A stretch of 64,000 bases of DNA from NCBI GenBank assembly GCA_003586115.2, contig QVOM02000001.1, positions 18,551,291 through 18,615,290 on the forward strand, in the 5' to 3' direction. Positions 1 to 14,304 of the stretch are shown here, one piece after another. The notes beneath the pieces are model-generated. The model saw only the letters and a program-made list of their open reading frames with translations. It was not told where the DNA came from and searched no databases. The DNA comes from Salvator merianae (Eukaryota > Chordata > Lepidosauria > Squamata > Teiidae). The translations under genes and the position numbers were made by a program. Every line of letters starts with the position of its first letter. Positions within the stretch are counted from its first letter, which is position 1.

Positions 1-2210
<2,210 letters not shown>

Positions 2211-2364
2211 TTACTAATGATCAGTAAATGAGGCCTCATACTGAAACCTTCCATTCAGTCTATGCATCACAATGAATCCTTCTTCTCCAGGGCAAGAACT
2301 CTTATTCTTTGATGTAGGTCTTCTATTATGACCATATCAACCTGCCCAATCACTAAGATCAAAA

Positions 2365-2710
2365 GGGGAGGCCCTTTTTGTACTTCCACTAGCCTTTCAG
2401 GTGTGAGGAGTGGTGGCACAGGACAGGGCCTTTTCTATGGCAGCCCCAAGCCTCTGGAACAATCTTCCTGTAAAGGTACACCAGGCACCTATGTTATACG
2501 GGTTTTGGTGCCTGGTTAAAACATACCACTTCACCCAGGCCTTTCATGCTTAGCCTCCTCTGAATGTAGTTCTCTCGGAGTGGGAAGGCTATATTTTAAG
2601 CATGCTGTATTCTGTTTTATCAAATGGGTGTTTTATTTGAATGTCATGACCAGAGCTTGTCACCTGGGACCTTCAGGTGAAAGGTGGGATAGAAATGAAA
2701 TGAAATTAAT
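2365..2710 (+). repeat. L2-like LINE 3' end, degenerate
   Basis: The sequence resembles the 3' end of L2-type LINEs of reptiles: a GTGGCACAGGACAGGGCCTT-like coding end, a CCCAAGCCTCTGGAAC stretch, then a tail region with CACCTGGGACCTTCAGGTG and a terminal GAAATGAAATGAAATT run. It lies in CDK4 intron 4. The family call is from pattern memory of squamate repeats. Confidence 0.5.
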
Positions 2711-3803
<1,093 letters not shown>

Positions 3804-3817
3804 CTAGAAATATTTAC

Positions 3818-3953
3818 CTTTATTACCTCTACTGGTAAACCAGGAGGTGGGGTTTTTTCCAAATACGCTTTCAGGTCCTGATCCACATGCTCAAAGACCA
3901 GCGTGACTTTGGTCTCACGTTCAGTTCGTGTTGTTGTGCAAACATCCATTAGT
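3818..3953 (-). CDS. CDK4: CDK4 coding exon 3 (hinge region)
   Basis: This 136-bp exon completes Arg73 and encodes residues 74-118. It starts [13 protein letters not shown] and runs through the beta-strand 5/hinge segment [12 protein letters not shown] to [18 protein letters not shown] is the hinge that contacts ATP in CDK4/6. The acceptor is TTTCTGTAG and the donor GTAAAT. The phase joins CG from exon 2 to A here, giving Arg, and runs 0 into exon 4. Exons 3 and 4 are separated by a very short intron of 116 bp. Confidence 0.96.
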
Positions 3954-4939
3954 CTACAGAAAAAGAAAGTTCAGTGGATGGATGGGCAAGTATTTATGGA
4001 ACTAAAACAAAGCAAAACAAACAGCAAAACCCCTAGGACAAAATCCAAGGGGTTATCTTAATGCCATCAATTAGAATTAAGTCTGGAAATTATTCAGACT
4101 GCAAGACTCCATGGCTCCTGTGTTGTCTCACCAGCATGCACCAGTGGCTCTAATCTATGACACCCCACCTGTACAATTCATAAATCCTCTCTCATTGATC
4201 TGTTCTATTGTAGCCATGTGGTCTTTCACTGCCTCTATACTGCCAGCTTTTCTCCATCCCCACCTCCATGCTTTCTTACCAAGTTTCAGCACTCCACGCC
4301 TCACAGAATTTCTCTACCTATGTTCTGGCCGAGTAATTTGCCATCATTCACATACAGTTTCTCCTGTGTTATGCTCCTTAAAACAAATGCCATCGAGAGT
4401 GTAAACTGCACACTGAATTAAGACCTCTGTTTCCCCCTTTTCAGGAGATGGTACAAAGAGTTAAGTGGAAAAACAGGTTTAATTCAGCCCCCCAAATTAT
4501 GATCTGGTCTCTCTTGTAAGAATGTTCTTTTGCAACTCTGCCAATTATTCCAAAATGCAAAATAGGAACAAACAACCCAATCTCCTGCTCTCACTCTATC
4601 AGCTTACCAAACCAAGCAGATGAAAACGCCACATGCTGGTAAGTTGTGTTTGCGTTGAGGTGAGGTGGGTAGCGGTATGAATGAAGACATAATCCGAAAT
4701 GTAGCCCTCAAACAAAGCATTGTGGGAAACACAATGAAGCCTATGGTGCTTCACTTATGATCAAACAGAGCTAACGCCTTTTCCAAAAAAGCTATGGGCA
4801 AATTATATGTGGAGATAATATACTCCCTCTTTTCCTGATCACAAATTCACCCCGGCCTTTGGCTGAGGAAACAGCTTCTCCTCCCCATCCAAACACACAC
4901 AGTTCCAGACACTATTGTTATTTTTAGTGCATTCTTTTT

Positions 4940-5022
4940 AATCTGTTTTTACTGTTGCAACCTGCCCTGAGACCTTCGGGTATAGGGCGGGAGAAAAATA
5001 CAAATAAATAAATAAATAAAAT
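4940..5022 (+). repeat. LINE 3' tail with AAAT microsatellite
   Basis: CCTGCCCTGAGACCTTCGGG followed by TATAGGGCGGGAGAAAAATAC and an AAATAAATAAATAAAT run is the typical 3' terminus of L2/CR1-type reptile LINEs. Plus orientation, inside CDK4 intron 2. Confidence 0.55.
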
Positions 5023-7410
5023 GTCCTGACTGAAAAAGAACATGACTGGGAGCACAAGGACCAGCCCTGTATTTTCAGAGCTTTTGTTGTTGTTGTTGTT
5101 CTCCTTATGTTTCATAAAAGCCTATCAATTAGGCTTATGCAAAACATCTGTTCGTCACCATTGAACCACATAGAAAAATTCTGTGAGGCTAAAGACCATG
5201 TTGAGCGCTTCATGCAATGAGTCTGTCCTCTCTATGGTGCCTAGAGGCAGATAATGTGCAGGTGAGTCCGCAGAAATTAAATTCAGAGAACTCAGAGGCA
5301 CCATTGTCCACGTGGCAACTGCCATTCCTACAGTCTTCACGGGTGGAGCCACATTGCACAAGCATGCGAAGTCATTATGCTGGTGTATGACAGCATCACA
5401 CAGGCTCAGAGAGCCTCAACATGCCTGCATACTGACACAGGAGCAGGTTCTAGTAGAGATTATTTCTTCAACTGCTTTTTCTCAGACACTTCTCCTGCCT
5501 TCCTTATAAAGGATAAACCAGGTCTATGCTAAAAGAAAAAACTAGGGAGGCCAGAAAAGTCACACGGAGCTTTTGACTCCCCTCAGTCACCCAGAAGGCT
5601 TCAAATATTCCCCACTCATCAAAAAGGCAGGGATAGAAATTGTTATCCGAGCACAAAAAGACAAGAGGGAGAACATGCTCATCAGCTACTAGTTTTCAAT
5701 GGTAAAGCTTGAGATATGGAGGCTCAAGTCTTTTTTTTTTTTTTAATTTTCATTTTCCTCCCACTTATTTTGCACTAAAATACACCAGAGTTAAAAACTA
5801 GTAAATGTTTCAACACGATGTGTCATTCATTCTGTGTGTAAAGGCTGAAACACGAGACACTAATATACGGGTCTTTTAAATGTAATTGCTTTTAATTGAT
5901 ATTGCAATTTTTATTCCTGTAATACCGTGTATAATAATCTGTTCTGGTCAAAGACCAAATAAATTTAATTTGAATAGGTCTCCAGCTATTTCTAATTAAA
6001 CACCGGGACCGTCTCAGTCCTGTTCTTTTAGAGGCTATGCATCGTAGGACTTAAAAGCTCTCCTTTTTGTTGCTAACCGAAGGTTTTTAACTGTGGCGTA
6101 ATAAAGATGGTTTTTTGGAACAACTGGTCTACTTCAGAATGCACACCCCTCATCCATATATCATCTCCCACTTAAAAAAACCCAAAAACATTTGGGATAA
6201 AAGAGTAAAACTTCCCCAAATCTTCTAAGCCTACACATCTCTAGGCTAAATCCTTGTATCAGTCAAGCAAGAAGAACTTTGACTTAAAGCCATCATGGCT
6301 TCATGGGCAGTGGATAGATCAGATAAGGCTTGAACTGGCACAAGGAACAGAGCAAACCAAACATGAACACACTACTGTGCTTCTGCAAATACATTTATTT
6401 GCTCCCTTCCTAGTTCAAAAAAATCCCCAGTCTATCTATTCATAAGGCACAATTCCAGCTTGGCCCAAGTGAGAAGACACTCTGCTTCACAATGCGGAAG
6501 AATCATAATCTCTGAACAGAGTTCTTAAGAGAAGGTCTCTCATCTACACCTCCATTTGAAAAAGCCATTTTTGTAATAAAAACTGGCAATTTCAACCATC
6601 CAGGTCCAGAAGGTGATGCTCATTTTAACTGCCACATCCAAACAGAACTGAAAGAAATAGAAAACCTTGACAAACTTCTTCAGTGAGAAAACACCAAATG
6701 CTCCTAACGATGTCTTTATAATTAGGTAAAAGATACCCTCCAGTTCAGATGCATTCCAGGTAATTATGTGAATACATCTATGTGATTAGACCTTCCACCA
6801 GGAGAAGCTGCGGACTGAATTGTGGCCCTTCAGGCAAAGGAGACATTCTAATAGTTAGTATAGTGACTCCATTTTATACGTTAATGGAAAATAACATTTC
6901 AGGGTAATGCGTAACCTTATGCTTTGTTCTCATGCATTTACATATGGTGATAGCTTATTAACATTCATTCTTCTTTCATATTCAAAAGTTCTGTTTTCTT
7001 TCCCTATTAAAAGTGTCTTTTAATTCTTCACATTTTCTTATTATTATTATCTTCCAAACAGGTACAATCCACTTGAATTCTTATTTAAAAATGCAAAAGT
7101 TGTGATAGACTTTTAGATACTGGACTTCTTAAGCCTTTTTAATAATTAACAAAAATGTTGGATTTATATAAGACAAACACAAAACATGGACTATTTGAAA
7201 ACTGCCTCTATGCTTATGAAAGACCTTCTCTACTTGGGACTTAATCTGAGCTTTTGACCTCATTTTCAGTTCCAAATCTCAACCTGAGAAGATTGCACAG
7301 AGATAAGATTACTTCAAAGCAGACATAAAATATATCCCTGTATTCTAACCACCGTCCACTGGTGCAGCACAGGTACGGCACTGGAAGCTTTCCAGAATTG
7401 GCTGGATTAT

Positions 7411-7571
7411 GGCCCTTTCTGCATTGGACCTTATTCCAGGATATATCCCGGAATAGGGGCCTGCTAACTGCATGCTAGTGCAGTCTAAAGCAGACCCCAA
7501 GCAAGGTCTGCCGTAGTCTGCACTAGCATGCGGACAACAGGTTCCTATTCCAGTTCAGTGCAGAAAGGGCC
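7411..7571. mobile_element. Tourist/Harbinger-like palindromic MITE, family A copy 1
   Basis: A 161-bp element beginning GGCCCTTTCTGCA and ending with its complement TGCAGAAAGGGCC. It is palindromic for most of its length, with inner arms around TGCATGCTAGTGCAGTCT. It is flanked by the 3-bp direct repeat TAT at 7408-7410 and 7572-7574. GGCCC-type termini with a 3-bp target duplication fit PIF/Harbinger-derived MITEs. It lies in CDK4 intron 2. Confidence 0.7.
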
Positions 7572-7841
7572 TATGGTTTCTCTCGCTCCTGACTACTAGT
7601 CAGAGGGGCTGAGGCTGAGAAGAGGAGACAAGCTTTACAACACTTGAAAGGCAGTAGATTCCTCATCCCAGTCATATACATTCAAAATGAGCAGGCATAT
7701 CTTTCAGTTCAGGGGCTATGGCTTCAGTGCTGAAGCCCACCTCTCCTCCCCCACAGAAATACCACAAAAAAAGTCACCCCTTCCAAGTATCCCCCCCCCA
7801 TCCCATCCTGGAACCCCTACAGTCACCAACTATACCCTTAC

Positions 7842-8059
7842 CGCACAATGTTAGGATGATCAAAGTGCTCCAGCCGTTTAAGGAGGGCCACCTCGCGAAC
7901 CGTCGACAGCGGCAACCCGTTCTCACTGTTCTGTACTCGCACATTCTTGAGGGCCACAAATTTGCCACTTTGCAGGTCCCGGGCCTTGAAGACAGTGCCG
8001 TAAGCCCCAATACCAATCTCAGCCACAGGTTCATACTGCTCCCACACTCTCATAGCCAT
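7842..8059 (-). CDS. CDK4: CDK4 coding exon 2 (start codon, glycine loop, catalytic lysine)
   Basis: This encodes the N-terminal lobe of cyclin-dependent kinase 4, the cyclin-D-activated nuclear serine/threonine kinase that phosphorylates RB in G1. The protein begins [16 protein letters not shown]. The glycine loop GIGAYG is at residues 16-21, the ATP-binding Lys at 38 in FVALK, and the cyclin-binding helix PLSTVRE at 50-56. It is CDK4 rather than CDK6 because of the YEPVAEIG start and the wider match. It lacks the polyglycine stretch that mammalian CDK4 has before PISTVRE. A second ATG lies two codons in (8053-8051); I chose the first. The donor is GTAAGG. The exon also holds 5'UTR up to a predicted acceptor (CTCTTAAG) at 8091. 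The ORF appears fully functional. Confidence 0.96.
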
Positions 8060-8091
8060 CCTGGCAGTCTGCTCCAAGAGGCCACAAAGGC
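8060..8091 (-). other. CDK4: CDK4 5'UTR part of exon 2
   Basis: These 32 bp separate the first ATG from the best acceptor on the minus strand, a pyrimidine-rich tract ending CTCTTAAG. A spliced 5'UTR with the start codon in exon 2 is the known CDK4 arrangement. The acceptor choice is my inference. Confidence 0.6.
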
Positions 8092-10817
8092 CTTAAGAGA
8101 TCAAAGGAAAGGCAGGTTAGAAACCACTGACAAAGTAATCTTTCTTCCCTACATGCCTCCACCATGTCCCAAGGTTCAACTCAACTTCCATCGTTCTTCA
8201 GGAAACTAGGCATCCTGATGTAACACAGCAGTTACACAGTTCATGCTTCCTCCTACAAAAACTACGAGACCCCTATTATCAGTGTAACTTTCTTCTTCCT
8301 TATTGGTTTCCCTGCATATGGGTCACAAGTGGAAGTTTGAATCCCCTCTTAAGGAAAGGAAGGTTTGGAACATCTTTGTCCTGCATAAAAAGGGACAGTT
8401 TGTCTTATGGGTAGCATCCACACTAGCTGTCAAATTGGGCAGTCTACATGTGGCAGTTTACATGTGCCTCAATCTGAGAGAAGGGGCAGGCCACACCTAC
8501 AATGTTCCGAAATGGCCCTCCAAGGCTGCCAGAACCAATCCGCACATGGAATGCCACTGCTGCAGCTGAAAAACCTGGCCGGACCTCCACCCAGGGACAG
8601 GAAGTAGGGCCACACCCCAGCACTCTGGTTAAAACTTTGACTACTGTGTCTGCATCTGATGACACATGCCCACGCAATGCTGGCTCTGCTGAAAAGAGTT
8701 GTTCTTCCCACAGTCAGGGAAAACTGCTCCGTTCAGCATTTATGGCAAGAAATGGCCACCTCAGAGAGGAAATATGTGCCTGTTCTGTCCTCCCCAGCAA
8801 CCAAAGGTCCTTCCAAAAGCATGTGTAGATGCATCCATGGTTGATGTTGGCTCCAAAGCCAAGTTCCCGAAGCTTAATTTCACTTATTAGGCCTGTGTCC
8901 AGAAATATATGAAAATTGCTTCTGGTTAAGTGCAAATTATAGCAGCTACAAAGATGACAGTAAAATGAAGGAATTTCTCAACCCTGTCAGTGAATTTGTA
9001 ATGTACTTTCCAAAAAATCCCTTTGTATTGTTTGTTGCATTTTGAAACAATTATTTGCTGGGTGGATCATAAAAGGTAAGAGCCCCCTAGCTTACCCACA
9101 AAGAATAAAACAACCACACAATCACAAGTTCACATTTCAAATCTGATAAATATGGAATAAGATACTAAAATATTCAACTTCCACCAAGGGTTCACAATCA
9201 AACGTTGGAAACTCAAGAGCATCACAGCCATAAGGAATTAAGGTGCCACTACACAAAAGGCTCCACATCTCCAGACACTAAGCTACATTTGGTGTGGTGA
9301 AACAACAATGATCACTTTGCCCTGCTTATTTCAGGGTCCTGGTCAGTCAATGGAGGGCAGTGATGTTCACTTCAGTAACTGGGTTCCAAGCCACTCCTCA
9401 GGCCGTTATATGGGAGCATCAATGTCTTAAATTGGGCCTGAACAACATATAAGATCAGAGAAGCCAACTGCCTGGAATGTAGAGAATCACAACTCCCATT
9501 CAGTATTTGCCACATCCCTAAAAGAAAGGTATAGCAAACAATTCCTGAATCTTTGCCCCTCAAAAATAAATAGCATGGATATGTCTGAGTTGATCCTTAC
9601 TTAGGAGAGGTTTTAACTAATATATACGCACCTGGTGCAAAACCCATAAAATTCGTATTACAATTCTCTGGCAGATATATTTTATGTTTATTTTGGAAGT
9701 CTATGGATAAGAATGTTATAGAATGAATTACTGTGGAAAAACTTGTCTTCTACATCACTATTAACATGGAACAGGCATAAGCAATAGTATTCAAGTCCAG
9801 CTCACGAGGCGTTCAAACCAACCTCCTCAAGGGTTCAATCACATCTATTCATGCCTGCATATCCCAACCTTCTCCATTTTGTCCTAGCATAACTTGTATA
9901 AATTCCACTAAACACTCCTTGCTTTTCCTGCCCAATTCCCTCTTCCCCGGCAATAAATAGGTGCACACATGGAAGGGTGAAGTGCGGAGAGAGCAGAAGC
10001 AGGACTGCAACTGCAAGATCTACTCATCTTCACTGAACGACACGTGTAGATACTAGGCGTACAATATGCATGATGGGAAACTTTTTTTAAAAAAAGTACA
10101 AATCCACACTTTTGGAGAGTATGCATGTGCAGGTGCTTACTCAGCAACTCTCTGAACAGGTTTGCAAACCTGTGTAGGCCAGGGCCTGCTGTCACAATCC
10201 CACACTTCACCCATCCCTCCTCTGCACCTTAAGCACCCTTACTTCTGTTGTCTAAAAGGGCCTGTTGTGTCATAATCACAACCCTCGGGAAGGGTGGGTG
10301 GTAGTGTGTGTTTCTGCCACCTCTGCAGTGCTTACGGGACACAGGGACTCTAGTACATTTTAGTGACTGCACATATAACCACCAGACTGGTAAATTTCAC
10401 AGAATACAAAGGTGTCATCTGGTGTACTTACTGAATCATCTGTACTTTGCTTTGCACGATTCACAGTTAGCTTAGTAAGGGTTGCTACTGTTTTGAGAAC
10501 GAACCAACACCATATAGCCAAGCTATGTCGTCTTTCAGGAGTTCGATGCAACCCACCCACTCACCCCCACCCCGGATTGAGTGCCACAAGCTTCCCCGGG
10601 GAATCACATCCCCCCAACCCCATTTACAGAAAGCTGCCTAGGTTAGGACTGTATGTAGCAAAACGTGCAGGGCTTTAAAAACCAACAGATTTCTTGCACC
10701 GGTCTTTCGTGCATCAGAGGCACAAGGGTTCCCTTCCATGCCACCAAGGACACTGAAGATCTAAGCAAGTCCATCGTTTTCATTGAGATAAAAGCCACAA
10801 CCCAGGTTCTCCTCGTG

Positions 10818-10851
<34 letters not shown>

Positions 10852-11408
10852 GAGGCAACCTGCCTCAGATATATAGCAACGTCTCAGCCTCCCTCAGTAG
10901 CCTCTAGGCATTCCTTAATGCGATTTAAGGTTCACTGGTGCAACATCCGCCTCGACTTCAGCCTCCCACCCTGTCTATCCCTGATAATACTGTCCCAGTT
11001 CACCCTAACAAAGCCCATGCAGGTTTTCTTGCTACCCCGCGTACCTTTCCAACTGGGGCTCCTCTTGGTACACGCGCCTATCCCATATGTCGAGGGAGGG
11101 GACACAACAACAGTTCTTCCTTTCCAGCCCCAGTCACTGCCCAGGAAGAAGCACCCGCTATTCACTTTGCAAAAAAAACCAAAACAGGAGACAGGCCAAG
11201 AGCCTTCTACCCTGATCCAGGAATTCTGCCTGAACCCTCCGAACTACTGTTCCCCATGCAATGCCTTCCCTCGGGCGATCGTATCAAAACTGGATGCACG
11301 CCACGCACGCTTTCTAAAGCAAGAGAGACAAGCAGATGCTTGAGCCGAGGAAAAGCAGCGTGCCCATTGCTAGTCCCGCAGTTCCACGCCAGCAGGGCCC
11401 GAACTCAC
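8092..11408 (-). other. CDK4 intron 1
   Basis: A 3.3-kb intron between the non-coding exon 1 and exon 2. It holds an (AT)15 microsatellite at 10820-10849 that runs into a perfect small hairpin at 10843-10873. No exon was recognised. The longer open frames near 10.9-11.6 kb are GC-driven and not coding in my judgement. Confidence 0.6.
10820..10849. repeat. (AT)n microsatellite
   Basis: An uninterrupted run of about 15 AT dinucleotides. It continues into a hairpin whose arms are ATATATCTGAGGC and GCCTCAGATATAT, separated by five bases. Confidence 0.95.
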
Positions 11409-11500
11409 CCTAGCAGGAGCACCAGCCGCCGACAGCAAAGGGGGCTGCACTTTAGCCGCCGCTTCAAGCGAGGGGAAATGGGGGCGTGGCTGGAAGTCCC
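11409..11500 (-). other. CDK4: CDK4 non-coding exon 1 (approximate)
   Basis: A consensus donor, CTAGG followed by GTGAGT, occurs on the minus strand at 11409/11408 in GC-rich, CpG-containing sequence directly upstream of the CDK4 exons. This fits the non-coding first exon of CDK4. The 5' limit near 11500 is a guess based on the promoter motifs just beyond it. Confidence 0.55.
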
Positions 11501-11552
11501 GCCGAAAATCATAGAGGCGGGACAACCAGAGTGGCCATCAAAGCGGAAGTGG
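11478..11552. promoter_or_regulatory. CDK4 promoter, probably bidirectional
   Basis: A GC-rich block with clustered motifs. There is a KLF/Sp1-type GGGGGCGTGG at 11480-11489. A perfect 8-bp inverted pair, GTCCCGCC at 11496-11503 and GGCGGGAC at 11516-11523, is 12 bp apart and E2F/Sp1-like. A strong ETS site CGGAAGTG lies at 11544-11551. No TATA box is seen. Such TATA-less promoters are often divergent, and exon-like blocks on the plus strand begin about 600 bp to the right. Confidence 0.6.
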
Positions 11553-11641
11553 CCGTGGCGTGGGTTGAGAGAGTTGCTACTGTCCATCCATCCAGCAGAT
11601 CCACCCACTATCACCCTGGTGGCCTTTCACGCTTTCGGATA

Positions 11642-11688
11642 ACGAAGTTGCTTTCCTTTCCTTTCCTTTTTTTTTTTTTTTTTTTTTT
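11642..11688. repeat. CTTTC repeats and poly-T tract
   Basis: CTTTCCTTTCCTTTCC followed by about 22 T residues. Low-complexity pyrimidine tract next to the promoter region. Confidence 0.9.
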
Positions 11689-12126
11689 GCAGGGCTATTA
11701 GTTTGGCTCAGCATTGGACCCAATAATTACTTCTGGATTTCTCGAAACACCATTTGAATACTGAACCTCATAAAATGGATTAGAGATAATATATATAAAA
11801 TATATTTACAGGGGAAGACAGGCTCTGGGCATATTCAGATTTCACTGGGGTGCCATGTAGAATTCAGGTCAGGGCTCCTCGTGTATCCTATTCTAGGGTA
11901 GAAGGTGTGAAAAGGCTCACAGTCTTGCTCAGCTAAAAGCATTTTGTGGTAGAAATCAGCTGCACTAAGTATGTATGAGTAGGTGTGTGTATGTCTGTGT
12001 TTGTGCACATGCACACCCCTTACTTATTTTAACAAAACCTTACTCTTTCTGAGATGTTAGCTAGGCTGTTCGCAACAGAAGTTATGACTTTTAAAAAAAA
12101 AATCCTGATGTTTCTGATTCGATTAG

Positions 12127-12210
12127 GCGAGCCAATGCTAAAAGGAAGAAGATTCACTTCACAACCATTGAATAAGCCTGGCTTCTTGGCAGGGGCCCAG
12201 AAAATAAAGG
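12127..12210 (+). CDS. Candidate exon A of an unidentified gene divergent from CDK4
   Basis: An 84-bp block bounded by a pyrimidine-containing acceptor (GATTCGATTAG) and a consensus donor (GTGAGT). One frame is open and reads EPMLKGRRFTSQPLNKPGFL, then AGAQKIK, ending in phase 1. The next candidate exon starts in exactly the complementary phase, so splicing would form a Gly codon and continue the frame. I do not recognise the protein. No mammalian-type MARCHF9 (the usual divergent neighbour of CDK4) signature such as a RING-CH domain is visible. Chance open frames between splice-like sites are possible. Confidence 0.4.
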
Positions 12211-12315
12211 GTGAGTGTGACAGCTATTGATCGTTTGATAAACTTGCTATTTGTTTATTATTCCACTCACTGCATGTTTTTAGTCTCAGCCTGCATGTAT
12301 TCTTTGCCAGGAACC

Positions 12316-12530
12316 CACATGCATTTGCACTCATGAAAAGAAGTGGCTTGAAAGCAGCTTAGAAATGGTAGATGTGAACACTAGTGTTCACATCCTGCCT
12401 CTTAGCCCCATTAATGTCTTTTAAAATTGCATTTTCTAGCATTTTATGTGGATTAGCGTCACTAGTGTGTAGAGGCGATCATCTCTAAGCAACTTTCAAG
12501 CCACTCTTTTTGCTGTGTGCAGATGCAGCC
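12316..12530. mobile_element. MITE family C copy 1 (CTGCATCTGCACA ends)
   Basis: An approximately 215-bp palindromic element. Its right end is TGCTGTGTGCAGATGCAGCC and its left end a diverged complement (CATGCATTTGCACTCATG). Inner arms include AAGCAGCTTAGAAATGGTAG and its partner. The same end sequence recurs at 37958-38182 and in part near 57176. Confidence 0.5.
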
Positions 12531-13351
12531 GAGGGTCAGGAAAGGCAAGGCTTGGTGCTACTGACACTTAGGACTGTTCTATCAACCAGTATAGGAAAAA
12601 GCATTATTGTCATCGAAGAGTTTAAGTTGTAGGTCAAATTCATTGTTGGGATAGATCTAGGGATTTGGGGGAAATAAAAAAAAGTAAAAATTATAAACAG
12701 AAAAATAATATTGTAATAAATTATTAATTAATACGATAAATAAGGTTAATGGTTTCTAAGACAAATTAAGTTCTTTGGCAAATAATATTAAACCTCTTTT
12801 CCCAAACTAATGCTGAATATTTGAACAATATCTAAAATCCTCATATCTGCAAACTTGCTGTGACAAGGTTTGCTGACTTTATTTAGAATAAATGTCCACA
12901 GATAGTACGAACAGGAAAGTTGAGAGAGAAATAACCTAAAAAAATGTATCCTGCTGTTTTTTCTTAGGAAAAGTCCTTTTCAAGTAACAGATCAGGATAA
13001 AGGCTAAATGTCAAATTAAAAAAGTGTAGATTTGCTGTCTAAAAGGAGGGTGTGTCTTCATTATATAAGGAAGATGAGAGAGAGATATGGAGGGAAATCC
13101 TTAAAAAAAATCCTAGAAAGAGAATCTGTACTTCTTTACTTCATCTTCTAAAACATAACTATTCCAAATAAAATTAATCCCAGATTGATTAATATCTTTT
13201 AAAGTTCAATATTTCATATTTTATTGGAATTGAAAGAATGGGTGTGTTATTAACAAGTAACAGCCAGTTTGACTATTTTCTGCTCCCCAAAGTGTCAACT
13301 CCCTGTATTAGATTGATGACTAGTCTAAGATACTTGTAACTTTCTTTATAG

Positions 13352-13556
13352 GTATGAAACTTGATTGGGAGCCAAAAGAACAGGTGTCCCTTATCATAAA
13401 AACTACAAACACGTGCCACCTAGATTTCTTCTTTGCTGCTTATCAGCTTGTGTCCTTGACAAAAGGAGGCTTGCCAAGAAAAATAAATCTGTCCACTCTT
13501 ACACCTATGCCAAGAAAAGAGAATAGCATGGTTTGTTCACAGCTTCAAAATCAGAG
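13352..13556 (+). CDS. Candidate exon B of the unidentified divergent gene
   Basis: A 205-bp block preceded by a good acceptor (AACTTTCTTTATAG) and followed by a donor-like GTATAA. The single open frame starts GMKLDWEPKEQVSLIIKTTN and includes FFFAAYQLVSLTKGG and PRKINLSTLTPMPRKE. The phase (1 in, 2 out) fits candidate exon A exactly. Composition is balanced and not obviously repeat-derived, which favours a true exon. I cannot assign a family. If exon A is wrong, this block could still be a single exon or a fossil. Confidence 0.45.
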
Positions 13557-13799
13557 GTATAATTGGTGGTCACAAGTTTCAGTGTGAGCCAACATTCCAA
13601 AACTTCATTTCAAAAATATTAAGGCTGTCTTCCCAGTATTTCCGTCAGCCCAATTGCAAATACTGACTAATTTTAAAGTAATGCTTATAGCAACACATTA
13701 CACCATATGAGAAATTCAATATAAGAACTCTATGTGTCTACAGTCCAAGTGCTAGATGTAGATGAGCACTTCAAGGCCCTACATTTTTTCCATTCTTAG

Positions 13800-13960
13800 G
13801 AAGAAGACACCTTTTATTTGGTGGTCCAAACCAACTTAAGTCTCCTAGTAGAGAATGGTCTTCTGACAGCCTTTCAAAATAGAGGATTGTCCTCTATAAA
13901 GTTGGACGGCATACCTTATATCTGGATACCTTATATCCTTTCTATATCTGGAAAGGCATA
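13800..13960 (+). CDS. Possible exon C of the unidentified divergent gene
   Basis: A strong acceptor (CATTTTTTCCATTCTTAG) precedes an open frame reading EEDTFYLVVQTNLSLLVENG, which stays open for 53 codons to a TAG at 13958. The frame needs phase 0, whereas exon B as drawn ends in phase 2. Either an intermediate exon or another donor is needed, or this block is unrelated. It stops directly against a MITE that starts at 13961, so the original exon end may have been replaced. Confidence 0.25.
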
Positions 13961-14304
13961 GGGCCTTTTCACACTTTCCACCTCAGAATGGGATAATTAT
14001 CCCATTCTAAGGTGGTATATAGACCACGCAGCATGGATACTGTCCACATTGCATGGCTGAAAACCTTGCCTGAAGCCAGCTGCCAGCATTCACAGTGCAG
14101 ATACTGGTAGCCATGCCTGATCCTCACCATGGCAGCAGTCGGGAAGCATCCGGCCACTGCCATGGTGACCGGCAGCATCATGCAGTGCGCATGTGGGATC
14201 TGTGCCATGCACTAGCCTGGATGCTGCAATGCCAGGTAGGTAAGAACACACCTTACCAGGAGGTGTGTTCTTGATGCTTGCTAGGTCAAAGTGTGAACAG
14301 GCCC
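13961..14304 (-). mobile_element. MITE family B copy 1 (GGGCCTTTTCACAC ends)
   Basis: A 344-bp element with matching ends, GGGCCTTTTCACACTTT on the left and AAAGTGTGAACAGGCCC on the right. The middle carries a core around CACTGCCATGGTGACCGGCA that recurs, in the opposite orientation, in the elements at 34832 and 37501. Non-autonomous, no coding frame. Confidence 0.6.

Larger units (their letters stand above)
3954..7841 (-). other. CDK4 intron 2
   Basis: A 3.9-kb intron with no exon seen. It contains a LINE-tail-like segment at 4940-5022 and a Tourist-like MITE at 7411-7571, listed separately. It also has a poly-T run near 5731-5744 and a short TTG repeat near 5086-5100. The rest is AT-rich sequence without recognised structure. 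Confidence 0.6.

Noticed and set aside
7718..8209. 163-codon plus-strand ORF
   Set aside because: Antisense shadow of CDK4 exon 2.
10938..11642. 234-codon ORF spanning the CDK4 promoter
   Set aside because: GC-rich, low stop density; it overlaps other equally open frames on both strands and the CDK4 exon 1 donor; composition is not protein-like.
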